From Fidelibacterota bacterium (lineage in GTDB: Bacteria; Fidelibacterota; Marinisomatia; Marinisomatales; TCS55), in assembly GCA_002701785.1 (NCBI GenBank), contig NZXC01000053.1, positions 32,707-39,136 of the forward strand: DNA of 6,430 nt. The letters run 5' to 3'. Every line of letters starts with the position of its first letter. Position 1 is the first letter of the stretch. Shown here in pieces: positions 1 through 5,915 of the stretch. The notes under the pieces are model-generated. The model had not been told where the DNA came from, made no database searches, and saw nothing but the letters and a program-made list of their open reading frames with translations. Made by a program: the position numbers and the translations under genes.

Positions 1-543
1 GGATTTGGAATTGTTGGTGAAAGATTTTATTCGCTTATTTCATCATCAATCGATACATCCAAGTTTTTTGAAGATGTTGAAGAAACTCTTAATAATAATG
101 GTGTGGACGCTACTTTGGAGCTGTGTAATAATACAGAAGGACCTGTTGCTAAAATATTTAGCGCTGGACTATCACGAATCGATAGGGGTTTAGAAGAGGC
201 TGAAAAAGCTATATCTAATGCCGCATCTTTAGAAATGTCATTTTTAGAAAAAAATATGATTTGGCTTAATGCCATAATTACTATAGCTCCTATGCTTGGT
301 TTTACTGGTACGGTAGCAGGGATGGTTAATGCATTCGATGCTATTGCAGCTGCTAATGATATTTCGCCTGCCGTTGTGGCGGGAGGTATTTCGCAAGCTC
401 TTTTAACAACAGCATTTGGATTAATTGTGGCTATGATTATTCAAATATTTCAGAACTTTTTTGTTTCAATGATCGATAAACTACTATTAGAAATGGAAGA
501 GTACTCAGCTAAAATATTAGATAGACTATACGAATCAAAATAA
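1..543 (+). CDS. exbB: ExbB/TolQ/MotA-family proton channel protein, 5'-truncated by window edge
   Basis: The reading frame is open from base 1, so the gene starts upstream of the window; 180 C-terminal residues are visible. ExbB forms the inner-membrane proton channel that, with ExbD, powers TonB. In visible numbering, a hydrophilic stretch of about 85 residues (the cytoplasmic domain in this family) precedes transmembrane segment 2 (about 86-107), which carries the family motif APMLGFTGTVAGM with the conserved Gly-Thr at 103-104. Transmembrane segment 3 (about 128-152) carries ISQALLTTAFGLIVA, with polar threonines at 136-137 expected to line the channel. The protein ends in a short charged helix. 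The first helix is not visible. Two exbD genes and tonB follow on the same strand, 22 bases downstream, which favours ExbB over TolQ or MotA. The GTG at 103 is an internal valine and not the start, because homology-like sequence extends upstream of it. Confidence 0.9.
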   Translation, partial: GFGIVGERFYSLISSSIDTSKFFEDVEETLNNNGVDATLELCNNTEGPVAKIFSAGLSRIDRGLEEAEKAISNAASLEMSFLEKNMIWLNAIITIAPMLGFTGTVAGMVNAFDAIAAANDISPAVVAGGISQALLTTAFGLIVAMIIQIFQNFFVSMIDKLLLEMEEYSAKILDRLYESK

Positions 544-565
544 GTCAAATTAGTTTTATAAATAA

Positions 566-961
566 ATGAGTAAGAAGCGCAGGTTTAAAGGTGGCGAAAT
601 CCCAACGGCATCTATGGCAGATATTGCATTTCTGCTATTAATCTTCTTTTTGGTAACTACAACCATTGATATGGATAAAGGGCTGGGGATTATCTTGCCA
701 GCTGAAGGTGAAGAGCTAGAGATTAAAAAAACAAATATATTAAATTGCTTAATAAACTCACAGGGAAATGTTTTGCTTGGGGGTGACCCCGTTGCCCTGA
801 AAGATGTAAATAAGGAAATACGTAGAAGGTTAGCTGAGAATAATAAATTAATTATATCTGTGAAAGCTCATGAAAAAACAAAATATGGGGATTATGTTTC
901 TTTAATTGATCAATTAAAGCGTGCGAATGCGACTAGAATTTCCATTGCAGATGCTGAATAA
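566..961 (+). CDS. exbD: ExbD-family biopolymer transporter, first of two tandem copies
   Basis: A 131-residue protein of normal ExbD length. ExbD is the inner-membrane, periplasm-facing partner of ExbB that couples proton flow to TonB. A basic N-terminus (KKRR) is followed by EIPTASMADIAFLLLIFF, with one transmembrane helix at about residues 17-34. Asp19 sits at the start of the helix where the essential proton-carrying aspartate of ExbD/TolR lies. The remainder is the periplasmic domain, with a typical ILPAEGEE segment after the helix. The ATG at 566 is chosen because it puts the basic tail directly before the helix. No Shine-Dalgarno sequence is visible in the 22-base gap after exbB, so translation may depend on coupling or on an AT-rich leader. 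The stop codon overlaps the next start. The ExbD family is clear; the copy's specific role is not. Confidence 0.92.
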   Translation: MSKKRRFKGGEIPTASMADIAFLLLIFFLVTTTIDMDKGLGIILPAEGEELEIKKTNILNCLINSQGNVLLGGDPVALKDVNKEIRRRLAENNKLIISVKAHEKTKYGDYVSLIDQLKRANATRISIADAE

Positions 962-1371
962 TGAAGCTTGATAGAAAAGTAAATATTAGCAGTGATATTC
1001 CAACGGCTTCAATGCCAGACATTATTTTTATGCTTCTAATATTTTTTATGGTCACTACAGTTTTACGGGAATACTCGGGTTTAGATGTTGAACTACCTAA
1101 AGCAAAACGCATTCAAAAATTGAAATCAAAAAGGCATACTGCTCATATTTGGCTATCAAAACAAGGGCAGATATCTATAGAGGATAAACTTATTCGATCT
1201 GAAAATATTAGGCATATCATGTACTCTAAGCGTGCTGCTGATCCTCAATTAACTGTTTCCATAAAGGCTGATAAATCAGCCCGTATGGGCTTAGTTTCAG
1301 ATATCCATACTGAACTTCGTAAGGCTGATGCGCTTATGCTAAACTATTCATCCAAGACTTCTGTAGAATAA
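961..1371 (+). CDS. exbD: ExbD-family biopolymer transporter, second tandem copy
   Basis: A 136-residue ExbD paralogue whose ATG overlaps the previous stop codon by one base (TAATG), pointing to translational coupling. The N-terminal signature DIPTASMPDIIFMLLIFFMV parallels the first copy. The single transmembrane helix spans about residues 18-34, with the conserved aspartate at position 20. After the helix comes VELPKAKR in place of the first copy's ILPAEGEE, and the periplasmic halves are clearly diverged, so this is an old duplication and not a recent one. Two adjacent exbD genes are common in Bacteroidota-like TonB operons; the pair may form a mixed ExbD dimer inside the ExbB pentamer, which is inference. 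TolR is the alternative family name, but no tolA, tolB or pal lies nearby. Confidence 0.9.
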   Translation: MKLDRKVNISSDIPTASMPDIIFMLLIFFMVTTVLREYSGLDVELPKAKRIQKLKSKRHTAHIWLSKQGQISIEDKLIRSENIRHIMYSKRAADPQLTVSIKADKSARMGLVSDIHTELRKADALMLNYSSKTSVE

Positions 1372-1379
1372 TAAAAATA

Positions 1380-2003
1380 ATGTTAGATCAAGCAGCTATT
1401 TTATCCTTAAAGTTTAAGTACCCTTTAATTATACGTCTTGCAACTCTCTTTAGTATAATAATATTAATTTTAACATTTTTAATTTATCCTAGGTATTTAG
1501 GATTACTTGAACTTGAAGATTTTGAGCTTCAAGAGATAATTATAGAAAATATTCCTCAAACTCAGCAAATAGAAAAACCTCCGCCCCCTGCAAGGCCATC
1601 TGTACCTGTTGAATCTGAAGATGAAGACATTGCTGATGATTTAACTATTGAAGAAACTGATTTAGATAGTTTTGAGGCGTGGGATGCTCCTCCTCCTCCT
1701 CCTGAGGGCCCAAGAGTAAAGTTTATTCCTTATGATGATCCTCCACAACCTTTATCATCTATTAAACCGGTTTATCCTGAAATTGCTCAAGAAGCAGGAA
1801 TTGAGGGGACAGTTGTTGTTCAAGTTTTTGTTGATAAAAAAGGACGTGTTCAAGATACCTTAATTCTAAAAGGCATCCCAAATACTGGATTAGATGAAGC
1901 AGCAGTAACGGCTATTAAGAAAACTCGCTTTCGTCCTGCAAAACAAAGAGAGAGAGCTGTGGGGGTGTGGATTTCTATACCCGTTAATTTTAGATTAAAA
2001 TAA
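1380..2003 (+). CDS. tonB: TonB-like energy transducer
   Basis: A 207-residue protein expected to span the periplasm and pass energy from ExbB/ExbD to outer-membrane receptors. Order of parts: a short cytoplasmic N-terminus, a membrane anchor at about residues 15-36, a proline-rich segment at 67-73 (PPPPARP), an acidic stretch at about 78-100, a five-proline run at 104-108, and the TonB C-terminal domain at about 124-207. The last part shows the family landmarks: KPVYPEIAQEAGIEGTVVVQ, a VDKKGRV turn, LDEAAVTAIKKTRFRPAKQ, and the final strand VWISIPVNF. The linker is short and acidic, unlike the long Lys-Pro/Glu-Pro linker of enterobacterial TonB. The start lies 8 bases after exbD with no Shine-Dalgarno site. 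It is last in the operon and converges on the sdh operon 44 bases away. Very confident on family. Confidence 0.93.
   Translation: MLDQAAILSLKFKYPLIIRLATLFSIIILILTFLIYPRYLGLLELEDFELQEIIIENIPQTQQIEKPPPPARPSVPVESEDEDIADDLTIEETDLDSFEAWDAPPPPPEGPRVKFIPYDDPPQPLSSIKPVYPEIAQEAGIEGTVVVQVFVDKKGRVQDTLILKGIPNTGLDEAAVTAIKKTRFRPAKQRERAVGVWISIPVNFRLK
1689..1703 (+). repeat. (CCT)5 trinucleotide repeat in tonB linker
   Basis: Five perfect CCT codons in a row encode the five-proline run of the TonB linker. Slippage here would add or remove prolines without breaking the frame, changing linker length slightly. Seen directly in the sequence. Confidence 0.8.
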
Positions 2004-2035
2004 TTATTTATTGCTTAATAGAATAATAACTTAAT

Positions 2036-2067
2036 TAAAAAAGAGCACTATTTGGGGTTACCAAATA
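2036..2067 (-). terminator. Possible weak intrinsic terminator of the sdh operon
   Basis: On the - strand, TATTTGG and CCAAATA (2067-2061 and 2055-2049) form a perfect 7-bp stem with a 5-base loop, overlapping the last codons and the TAG stop of sdhB. After 6 bases comes a run of six T (2042-2037). The gap between stem and T-run and the low GC of the stem make this a weak candidate. No better hairpin is visible in the 44-base gap between tonB and sdhB, so the two convergent operons may share this region for termination. Confidence 0.35.
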
Positions 2068-2800
2068 ATTTATTCCACAACCAAATAATCGGATCATAAT
2101 ATCGATCTGCAACTCTTTCTTTAAGAGGAATAATTCCATTATCTGTGATTTGTATATGCTCTGGACAAACATCAGTACAACAGCGAGTAATATTACACAT
2201 ACCTGATCCATAATCATTTTTAATATTTTCTATTCTATCTGCTTTATCAAGTGGATGCATTTCAAGACTTGCTAATCGTATCATAAATCTTGGGCCGACA
2301 AATTCATTTTTTTTATCATGATCTCTCAATACATGGCAAACATTTTGACATAAATAACATTCTATACATTTTCTAAATTCCTGTACTCTATCCACATCTT
2401 CCTGCATCATAATATAATTACCATTATTATCTTTTTTATTAGGATCCGGGGTAAAAGGGGTAATATTTTTATTTTGTTTATAATTCCATGAGACATCAGC
2501 AACTAAATCCTTAATTAATGGAAATGTTTTTATTGGTCTAACTGATATTGTTTCTTTCGGACTATATTCATTCATTCTTGTCATACAAGCTAATTTTGGT
2601 TTGCCATTAATTTCAACACTACATGAACCACATTTCCCTGCTTTACAATTCCACCTTACAGCCAAGTCTCCTACTTGTTCAGATTGTATACGGTGTATTA
2701 CATCAAGAACAACCATGCCTTTATCCACCTCTACTTTGAAATCTTTCATAGTTCCTTCTCTTGAATCACCACGAAATAATTTGAAATTTCTTAATCCCAT
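2048..2800 (-). CDS. sdhB: Succinate dehydrogenase (or fumarate reductase) iron-sulfur subunit, actinobacterial Sdh1-like
   Basis: A 250-residue protein that carries electrons from the flavoprotein to the membrane subunit. The N-terminal ferredoxin domain binds a [2Fe-2S] cluster through Cys52, Cys57, Cys60 and Cys72 (NCKAGKCGSC, then LACMT). The C-terminal domain has CIECYLCQNVC (Cys145, 148, 151, 155) and CNITRCCTDVCPEHI (Cys202, 207, 208, 212). By the spacing of E. coli SdhB, the [4Fe-4S] ligands are 145/148/151/212 and the [3Fe-4S] ligands are 155/202/208; Cys207 is extra. Segments such as AVRWNCKAGKCGSC, the CC pair and ITDNGIIPLKERVADR are typical, as I recall them, of the mycobacterial Sdh1 SdhB (Rv0247c type). 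The ATG has a clear GGGAGAG site upstream. Last gene of the operon, 6 bases after sdhA. Confidence 0.95.
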   Translation of the reverse strand: MGLRNFKLFRGDSREGTMKDFKVEVDKGMVVLDVIHRIQSEQVGDLAVRWNCKAGKCGSCSVEINGKPKLACMTRMNEYSPKETISVRPIKTFPLIKDLVADVSWNYKQNKNITPFTPDPNKKDNNGNYIMMQEDVDRVQEFRKCIECYLCQNVCHVLRDHDKKNEFVGPRFMIRLASLEMHPLDKADRIENIKNDYGSGMCNITRCCTDVCPEHIQITDNGIIPLKERVADRYYDPIIWLWNKLFGNPK

Positions 2801-2806
2801 ATTCTA

Positions 2807-4651
2807 TTACTCTCCCTTTTCAAGCAATACTTCATTTTCTAATTCTTCAATACTAAGCTGGGCAATTCTTTTTAACTCTGGGTCGGGCTCATCTCGCATA
2901 ACCTTATCAACGATCATCGTGCCTTCATTAGACTTGCTAATAACAATATTATATTGAAGCCATTCATCGCGCTCCCCTTCAAAATCAACTCGGGTATGTG
3001 CTCCTCGGCTTTCTTCTCTCATTTTTGCTGCTCGAGCTACAGATTCTGCTGTCACAAGTAAGTTTCTCAGGGAAATAGCTTGATGCCAACCTGGATTGAA
3101 TTGGCTCGCGCCATCAGCTTTAACATTATTAAATTTTTTCCATAAATTGGAAAGTTCATCTAGTCCTTCAGATAAAAGCTCATCTGTCCGTACAATTCCA
3201 ACATTATTTTGCATTAATTCTTGCAGATCTTCATGGATTAAATATGGATTTTCACCTTTTTCACGATTTAAAATATCCGTTGCAGAACGTATGATTTTTT
3301 GAACAGCATCATTGTTTAAGTTGTGATTATTATTTATTGATTTAATATAATTAACCGAACCTGAGCCAGCAAGTTTCCCACAGACTAGTAAATCAGAAAG
3401 TGAATTTCCGCCTAATCTATTGGCACCATGTACCCCCGCTGCACATTCTCCACACGCAAACAAACCAGGAACTCGGGTCATTTGGGTATTAGCATCTACT
3501 TTGACACCTCCCATAAAATAGTGTAATGTTGGGCCAACCTCCATTCGTTCATTTGTAATATCTAGCTCAGCTAATACTTTAAATTGATGATACATAGAAG
3601 GCAACTTGCGCTTAATATCTTCGGCGTTTCTACGGCTAGCAATATCTAAATAAGCACCGCCATGAGGCGAACCTCTTCCTGCTTTTACTTCTTTTCGTAT
3701 TGCACGTGCAACAACATCTCTAGTTAAAAGTTCTGGAGGCCTTCTTGCATCTTTATCACCCTCCAACCAACGATTAGCTTCTTCCTCAGAGTCAGCAGTC
3801 TCCGCTGCAAAACGATCTGGAATATTATCATACATGAATCTTTTATTTTCACTATTAGTCAATATTCCTCCCTCCCCGCGAACACCTTCAGTTACTAGTG
3901 TCCCTCTCACCGATGGTGGCCACACCATTCCAGTTGGATGAAATTGGGTAAACTCCATATCCATTAATTCAGCACCAGCTTCATAAGCCATTCCGTATCC
4001 ATCTCCTGTATATTCCCATGAATTGGATGTGATTTTCCAGGCCTTCCCGCCGCCGCCTGTTGCTAAAATAACAGCACGACATTTAAATATTATAAATTCT
4101 CCATTATCACGCCACATCCCAACCATTCCACTAATGCGATCACCGTCTTTAATTAAGTCTAACCCAGTACATTCCATATATATATCAATACCTTGATGAA
4201 TTCCATAATCTTGAAGTGTCCGTATTATTTCTAAGCCAGTTCTATCCCCCACATGTGCAAGTCTTGGGTAACGGTGACCCCCAAAATTTCTTTGATTTAT
4301 TAATCCTGATTTTGTACGGTCAAAAACAGCTCCCCATTCTTCGAGTTCTCTTACTCGCGCTGGAGCTTCACGCGCATGAAGTTCGGCCATTCTCCAGTTA
4401 TTTAAAAATTTTCCCCCACGCATTGTGTCTCTAAAATGGACTTTCCAATGATCTCGAGTATCAACATTGGCTAGTGAAGCGGCCACTCCTCCTTCAGCCA
4501 TAACTGTATGTGCTTTCCCCAATAATGATTTACAAACAAGACCAGTACTAAGGCCTTCCTTGGAACATTCTATAGCAGCACGTAGCCCTGCGCCACCGGC
4601 TCCAAGTACAATAACATCATGTTCTACAGTTTTGATTTCAGATATATTCAC
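2807..4651 (-). CDS. sdhA: Succinate dehydrogenase/fumarate reductase flavoprotein subunit
   Basis: A 614-residue flavoprotein that oxidises succinate to fumarate (or the reverse) at the cytoplasmic face of the membrane. An FAD-binding GAGGAG motif lies at residues 17-22. His48 in KAHTVMAEGG matches the histidine that covalently binds FAD. Active-site landmarks follow: QFHPTG (His238), TEGVRGEGG (Thr254, Glu255), TRDVVARAI (Arg311, the expected proton-shuttle arginine), PTLHYFMGG (His377) and HGANRLGGNSL (Arg412). The C-terminal helical domain has WHQAISLRNLLVTAESVARAA and ESRGAHTR. Full length, no break. The start is GTG, overlapping the TAG stop of sdhC by one base (TAGTG), with only a weak GGA upstream; it sits 11 residues before the FAD fold, as expected. 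The covalent-FAD histidine argues against L-aspartate oxidase. Which direction it runs cannot be told from sequence. Confidence 0.96.
   Translation of the reverse strand: MNISEIKTVEHDVIVLGAGGAGLRAAIECSKEGLSTGLVCKSLLGKAHTVMAEGGVAASLANVDTRDHWKVHFRDTMRGGKFLNNWRMAELHAREAPARVRELEEWGAVFDRTKSGLINQRNFGGHRYPRLAHVGDRTGLEIIRTLQDYGIHQGIDIYMECTGLDLIKDGDRISGMVGMWRDNGEFIIFKCRAVILATGGGGKAWKITSNSWEYTGDGYGMAYEAGAELMDMEFTQFHPTGMVWPPSVRGTLVTEGVRGEGGILTNSENKRFMYDNIPDRFAAETADSEEEANRWLEGDKDARRPPELLTRDVVARAIRKEVKAGRGSPHGGAYLDIASRRNAEDIKRKLPSMYHQFKVLAELDITNERMEVGPTLHYFMGGVKVDANTQMTRVPGLFACGECAAGVHGANRLGGNSLSDLLVCGKLAGSGSVNYIKSINNNHNLNNDAVQKIIRSATDILNREKGENPYLIHEDLQELMQNNVGIVRTDELLSEGLDELSNLWKKFNNVKADGASQFNPGWHQAISLRNLLVTAESVARAAKMREESRGAHTRVDFEGERDEWLQYNIVISKSNEGTMIVDKVMRDEPDPELKRIAQLSIEELENEVLLEKGE
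2810..2816 (-). promoter_or_regulatory. Shine-Dalgarno site of sdhB
   Basis: GGGAGAG on the - strand, 9 bases before the sdhB ATG and inside the last codons of sdhA. It is the only strong Shine-Dalgarno sequence among the gene starts in this window and fixes the sdhB start. Its position suggests coupled translation with sdhA. Confidence 0.65.
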
Positions 4652-5478
4652 TAATTATTCCAAGTATTCATGTCTATCCAGTAACCACTAGCAACCATTC
4701 TGACGTAAATATCAGTAAAAGCAACCCATATCATGCTTATCCATGCCCACATCATGTGGCGTCCATTTAACCAACTAACACCCTTCCAAACCCGATAACG
4801 AAATGTTGGTTTACCATTTGGACATGTAAAACAATCTTTGTGCCCACCGCTCAAATGTCTAAACGCATGGCAACCAAATGTATATCCAATCAATAAAATT
4901 GGATTAATTGTTAAAATAATAGATCCAACGCCAACGCCAAATTTTCCACCTTGAAAAAAAGATAAAATTGCATCATAGCTCAAAATAAATATAATACCTA
5001 TAGCTATATAAAGGGTAAACCGATGCAGGTTTTGGAAAATAAGCAATGCCGTTTCCCCTTTATATTTTTTATTTATGATGCCTTTTACAGAACATCCAGG
5101 GGGGCTCATAAAATAAGCTCTATAATAAAATTTTCTATAATAATAACAAGTCATTCTAAAAGATAATGGACCAGCAAGAATTAATATTGCTGGAGAAGCA
5201 GGTATAAGATTAGGCCACCATTCAGGCCAAGACCCAAACCAACTATGATCCATTGGGGCAGCTCCATTAGCTATTGGATTAATAAATATAAGTGGAGAAT
5301 AAAAGGGTGATAAATAACCACCAAAACCTTCAACTCCTGCAGACCACCAATAATAATCTCCCTGTAACATTGCCCATGTTGTATATATAACAAAACAAAA
5401 GAAGCCGAAGCCCGTCCATAATGGCTCGAACCACCATCTATCCAAACGATATGTATCAAATAAAGAATTAGAATTCAT
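4651..5478 (-). CDS. sdhC: Succinate dehydrogenase membrane-anchor subunit, single five-helix Sdh1 type
   Basis: A 275-residue integral membrane protein expected to anchor SdhAB and pass electrons to quinone. Hydrophobic segments lie at about residues 21-38, 92-112, 152-173, 184-205 and 240-262. A loop of about 50 residues rich in Gly, Pro and Trp separates the first two, and is probably extracytoplasmic. The segment CYYYRKFYYRAYFMSPPGC (111-129) and the LHRF and DIYVR elements recall, from memory, the mycobacterial Sdh1 anchor (Rv0249c type). After helix 4 lies a Cys/His-rich stretch: Cys203, His204, His208, His213, Cys216, Cys219. A membrane-embedded Rieske-type cluster has been reported for M. 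smegmatis Sdh1; whether these residues hold one here is inference. First gene of the operon. No Shine-Dalgarno site is visible before the ATG. There is no separate SdhD, and the length matches a one-subunit anchor. Confidence 0.85.
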   Translation of the reverse strand: MNSNSLFDTYRLDRWWFEPLWTGFGFFCFVIYTTWAMLQGDYYWWSAGVEGFGGYLSPFYSPLIFINPIANGAAPMDHSWFGSWPEWWPNLIPASPAILILAGPLSFRMTCYYYRKFYYRAYFMSPPGCSVKGIINKKYKGETALLIFQNLHRFTLYIAIGIIFILSYDAILSFFQGGKFGVGVGSIILTINPILLIGYTFGCHAFRHLSGGHKDCFTCPNGKPTFRYRVWKGVSWLNGRHMMWAWISMIWVAFTDIYVRMVASGYWIDMNTWNN

Positions 5479-5617
5479 AATAATAAGTTGGCTGTAAAAC
5501 CTTGGGTGAAATTAATTATTATCGTGAGTATATAGAAATAATTTCTATCATAGTACATTTATGTATAATATAGAATATCTTTGTTAGAAATTTATAATCT
5601 ACTATCTTTTAATCGAA
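5479..5617. promoter_or_regulatory. Divergent intergenic region with candidate promoters
   Basis: This 139-base AT-rich gap separates the - strand sdh operon from the + strand gamma-glutamyltransferase remnant and should hold the sdh promoter. On the + strand there is a perfect TATAAT at 5564-5569, without a recognisable TTGACA 17 bases upstream, and a TATCTTTG at 5576-5583 that fits the Bacteroidota -7 consensus TAnnTTTG, without a clear -33 TTG partner. On the - strand only weak hexamers such as TATACT (about 5524-5529) are visible. In such AT-rich sequence each hexamer alone is weak evidence. No open reading frame of note. Confidence 0.35.
5532..5548. promoter_or_regulatory. Perfect 17-bp palindrome, possible operator
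   Basis: ATAGAAAT and ATTTCTAT form a perfect 8-bp inverted repeat around one central base. The site is 53 bases upstream of sdhC and about 70 bases upstream of the gamma-glutamyltransferase remnant, in the right place for a dimeric repressor or activator of sdh. A third half-site-like TAGAAAT occurs at 5585-5591. It does not match the Fur or PerR box consensus. The AT-rich background raises the chance of coincidence. Confidence 0.35.
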
Positions 5618-5915
5618 ATGAAATATGGAAGTGTAGCTGCAGGACACAAAAGCACAGCAAAAGCTGCAATGGATATTTTAAAAGATGGTGGGAACGCATT
5701 TGATGCTGTGGTCACAGCTGTATTTGTATCAATGACATCCGAATATTGCTTAACTGGTGCGTGTGGCGGGGGTAGATTGTAAAGATTTAGATTTTACATG
5801 GTCAAAAATTAATCAATGGGATGATAAGAATTTATTTTTTGGCGGTGTAAACGCTGTTACAAAAAATGAGGCTGTTGGCGATATTCGAAGAGGTGGTTGC
5901 GGGTTGATTTCTTAA
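5618..5915 (+). pseudogene. ggt: Gamma-glutamyltransferase remnant with large internal deletion
   Basis: Two pieces of one gene remain. From the ATG at 5618 to the stop at 5780-5782, 54 residues match the start of gamma-glutamyltransferase: GSVAAGHKSTAKAAMDIL, then DGGNAFDAVVTAVF, then a GACGGG motif where intact family members have a Gly-rich loop. From about 5772 to the stop at 5913-5915, in the next frame, about 47 residues match the family's end: NLFFGGVNAV and GDIRRGG. Intact members have roughly 500-580 residues, so over 400 are missing, including the autoprocessing and catalytic threonine. The junction is near the G-run at 5767-5773. Removing one G would fuse the pieces into a 98-residue frame, still without a catalytic core. 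No signal peptide and no Shine-Dalgarno site are seen. The stop overlaps the convergent neighbour's stop by a few bases. A misassembly is the alternative. Confidence 0.8.

Noticed and set aside
103..105. GTG as start of exbB
   Set aside because: The frame continues upstream to base 1 with ExbB-like helical sequence, so the gene is cut by the window edge.
5..275. Short frames on both strands over the start of the window
   Set aside because: They overlap the exbB frame, which is open from base 1 and carries the family motifs.
1..1371. TolQ-TolR system of cell division
   Set aside because: No tolA, tolB or pal nearby, and a protein with a TonB C-terminal domain follows directly.
2004..2047. 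Terminator for tonB on the + strand
   Set aside because: Only AT-only partial repeats are present and no stable stem followed by a T-run on that strand; the one good stem (2049-2067) has its T-run on the - strand.
2035..2217. - strand frame inside the 3' end of sdhB
   Set aside because: Shadow of the sdhB iron-sulfur region in another frame; the Cys spacing fits only the sdhB frame.
2601..2957. + strand open frame opposite sdhB and sdhA
   Set aside because: Lies fully antisense to two genes with complete cofactor motifs; its Ser/Pro/Leu-rich translation has no recognisable domain.
2807..4651. L-aspartate oxidase (NadB)
   Set aside because: The covalent-FAD histidine, and the sdhC and sdhB partners in the same operon, identify SdhA/FrdA.
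4216..4691. + strand open frames (4216-4434 and 4467-4691) opposite sdhA
   Set aside because: Antisense to the FAD-binding part of sdhA; no motif, no start signal.
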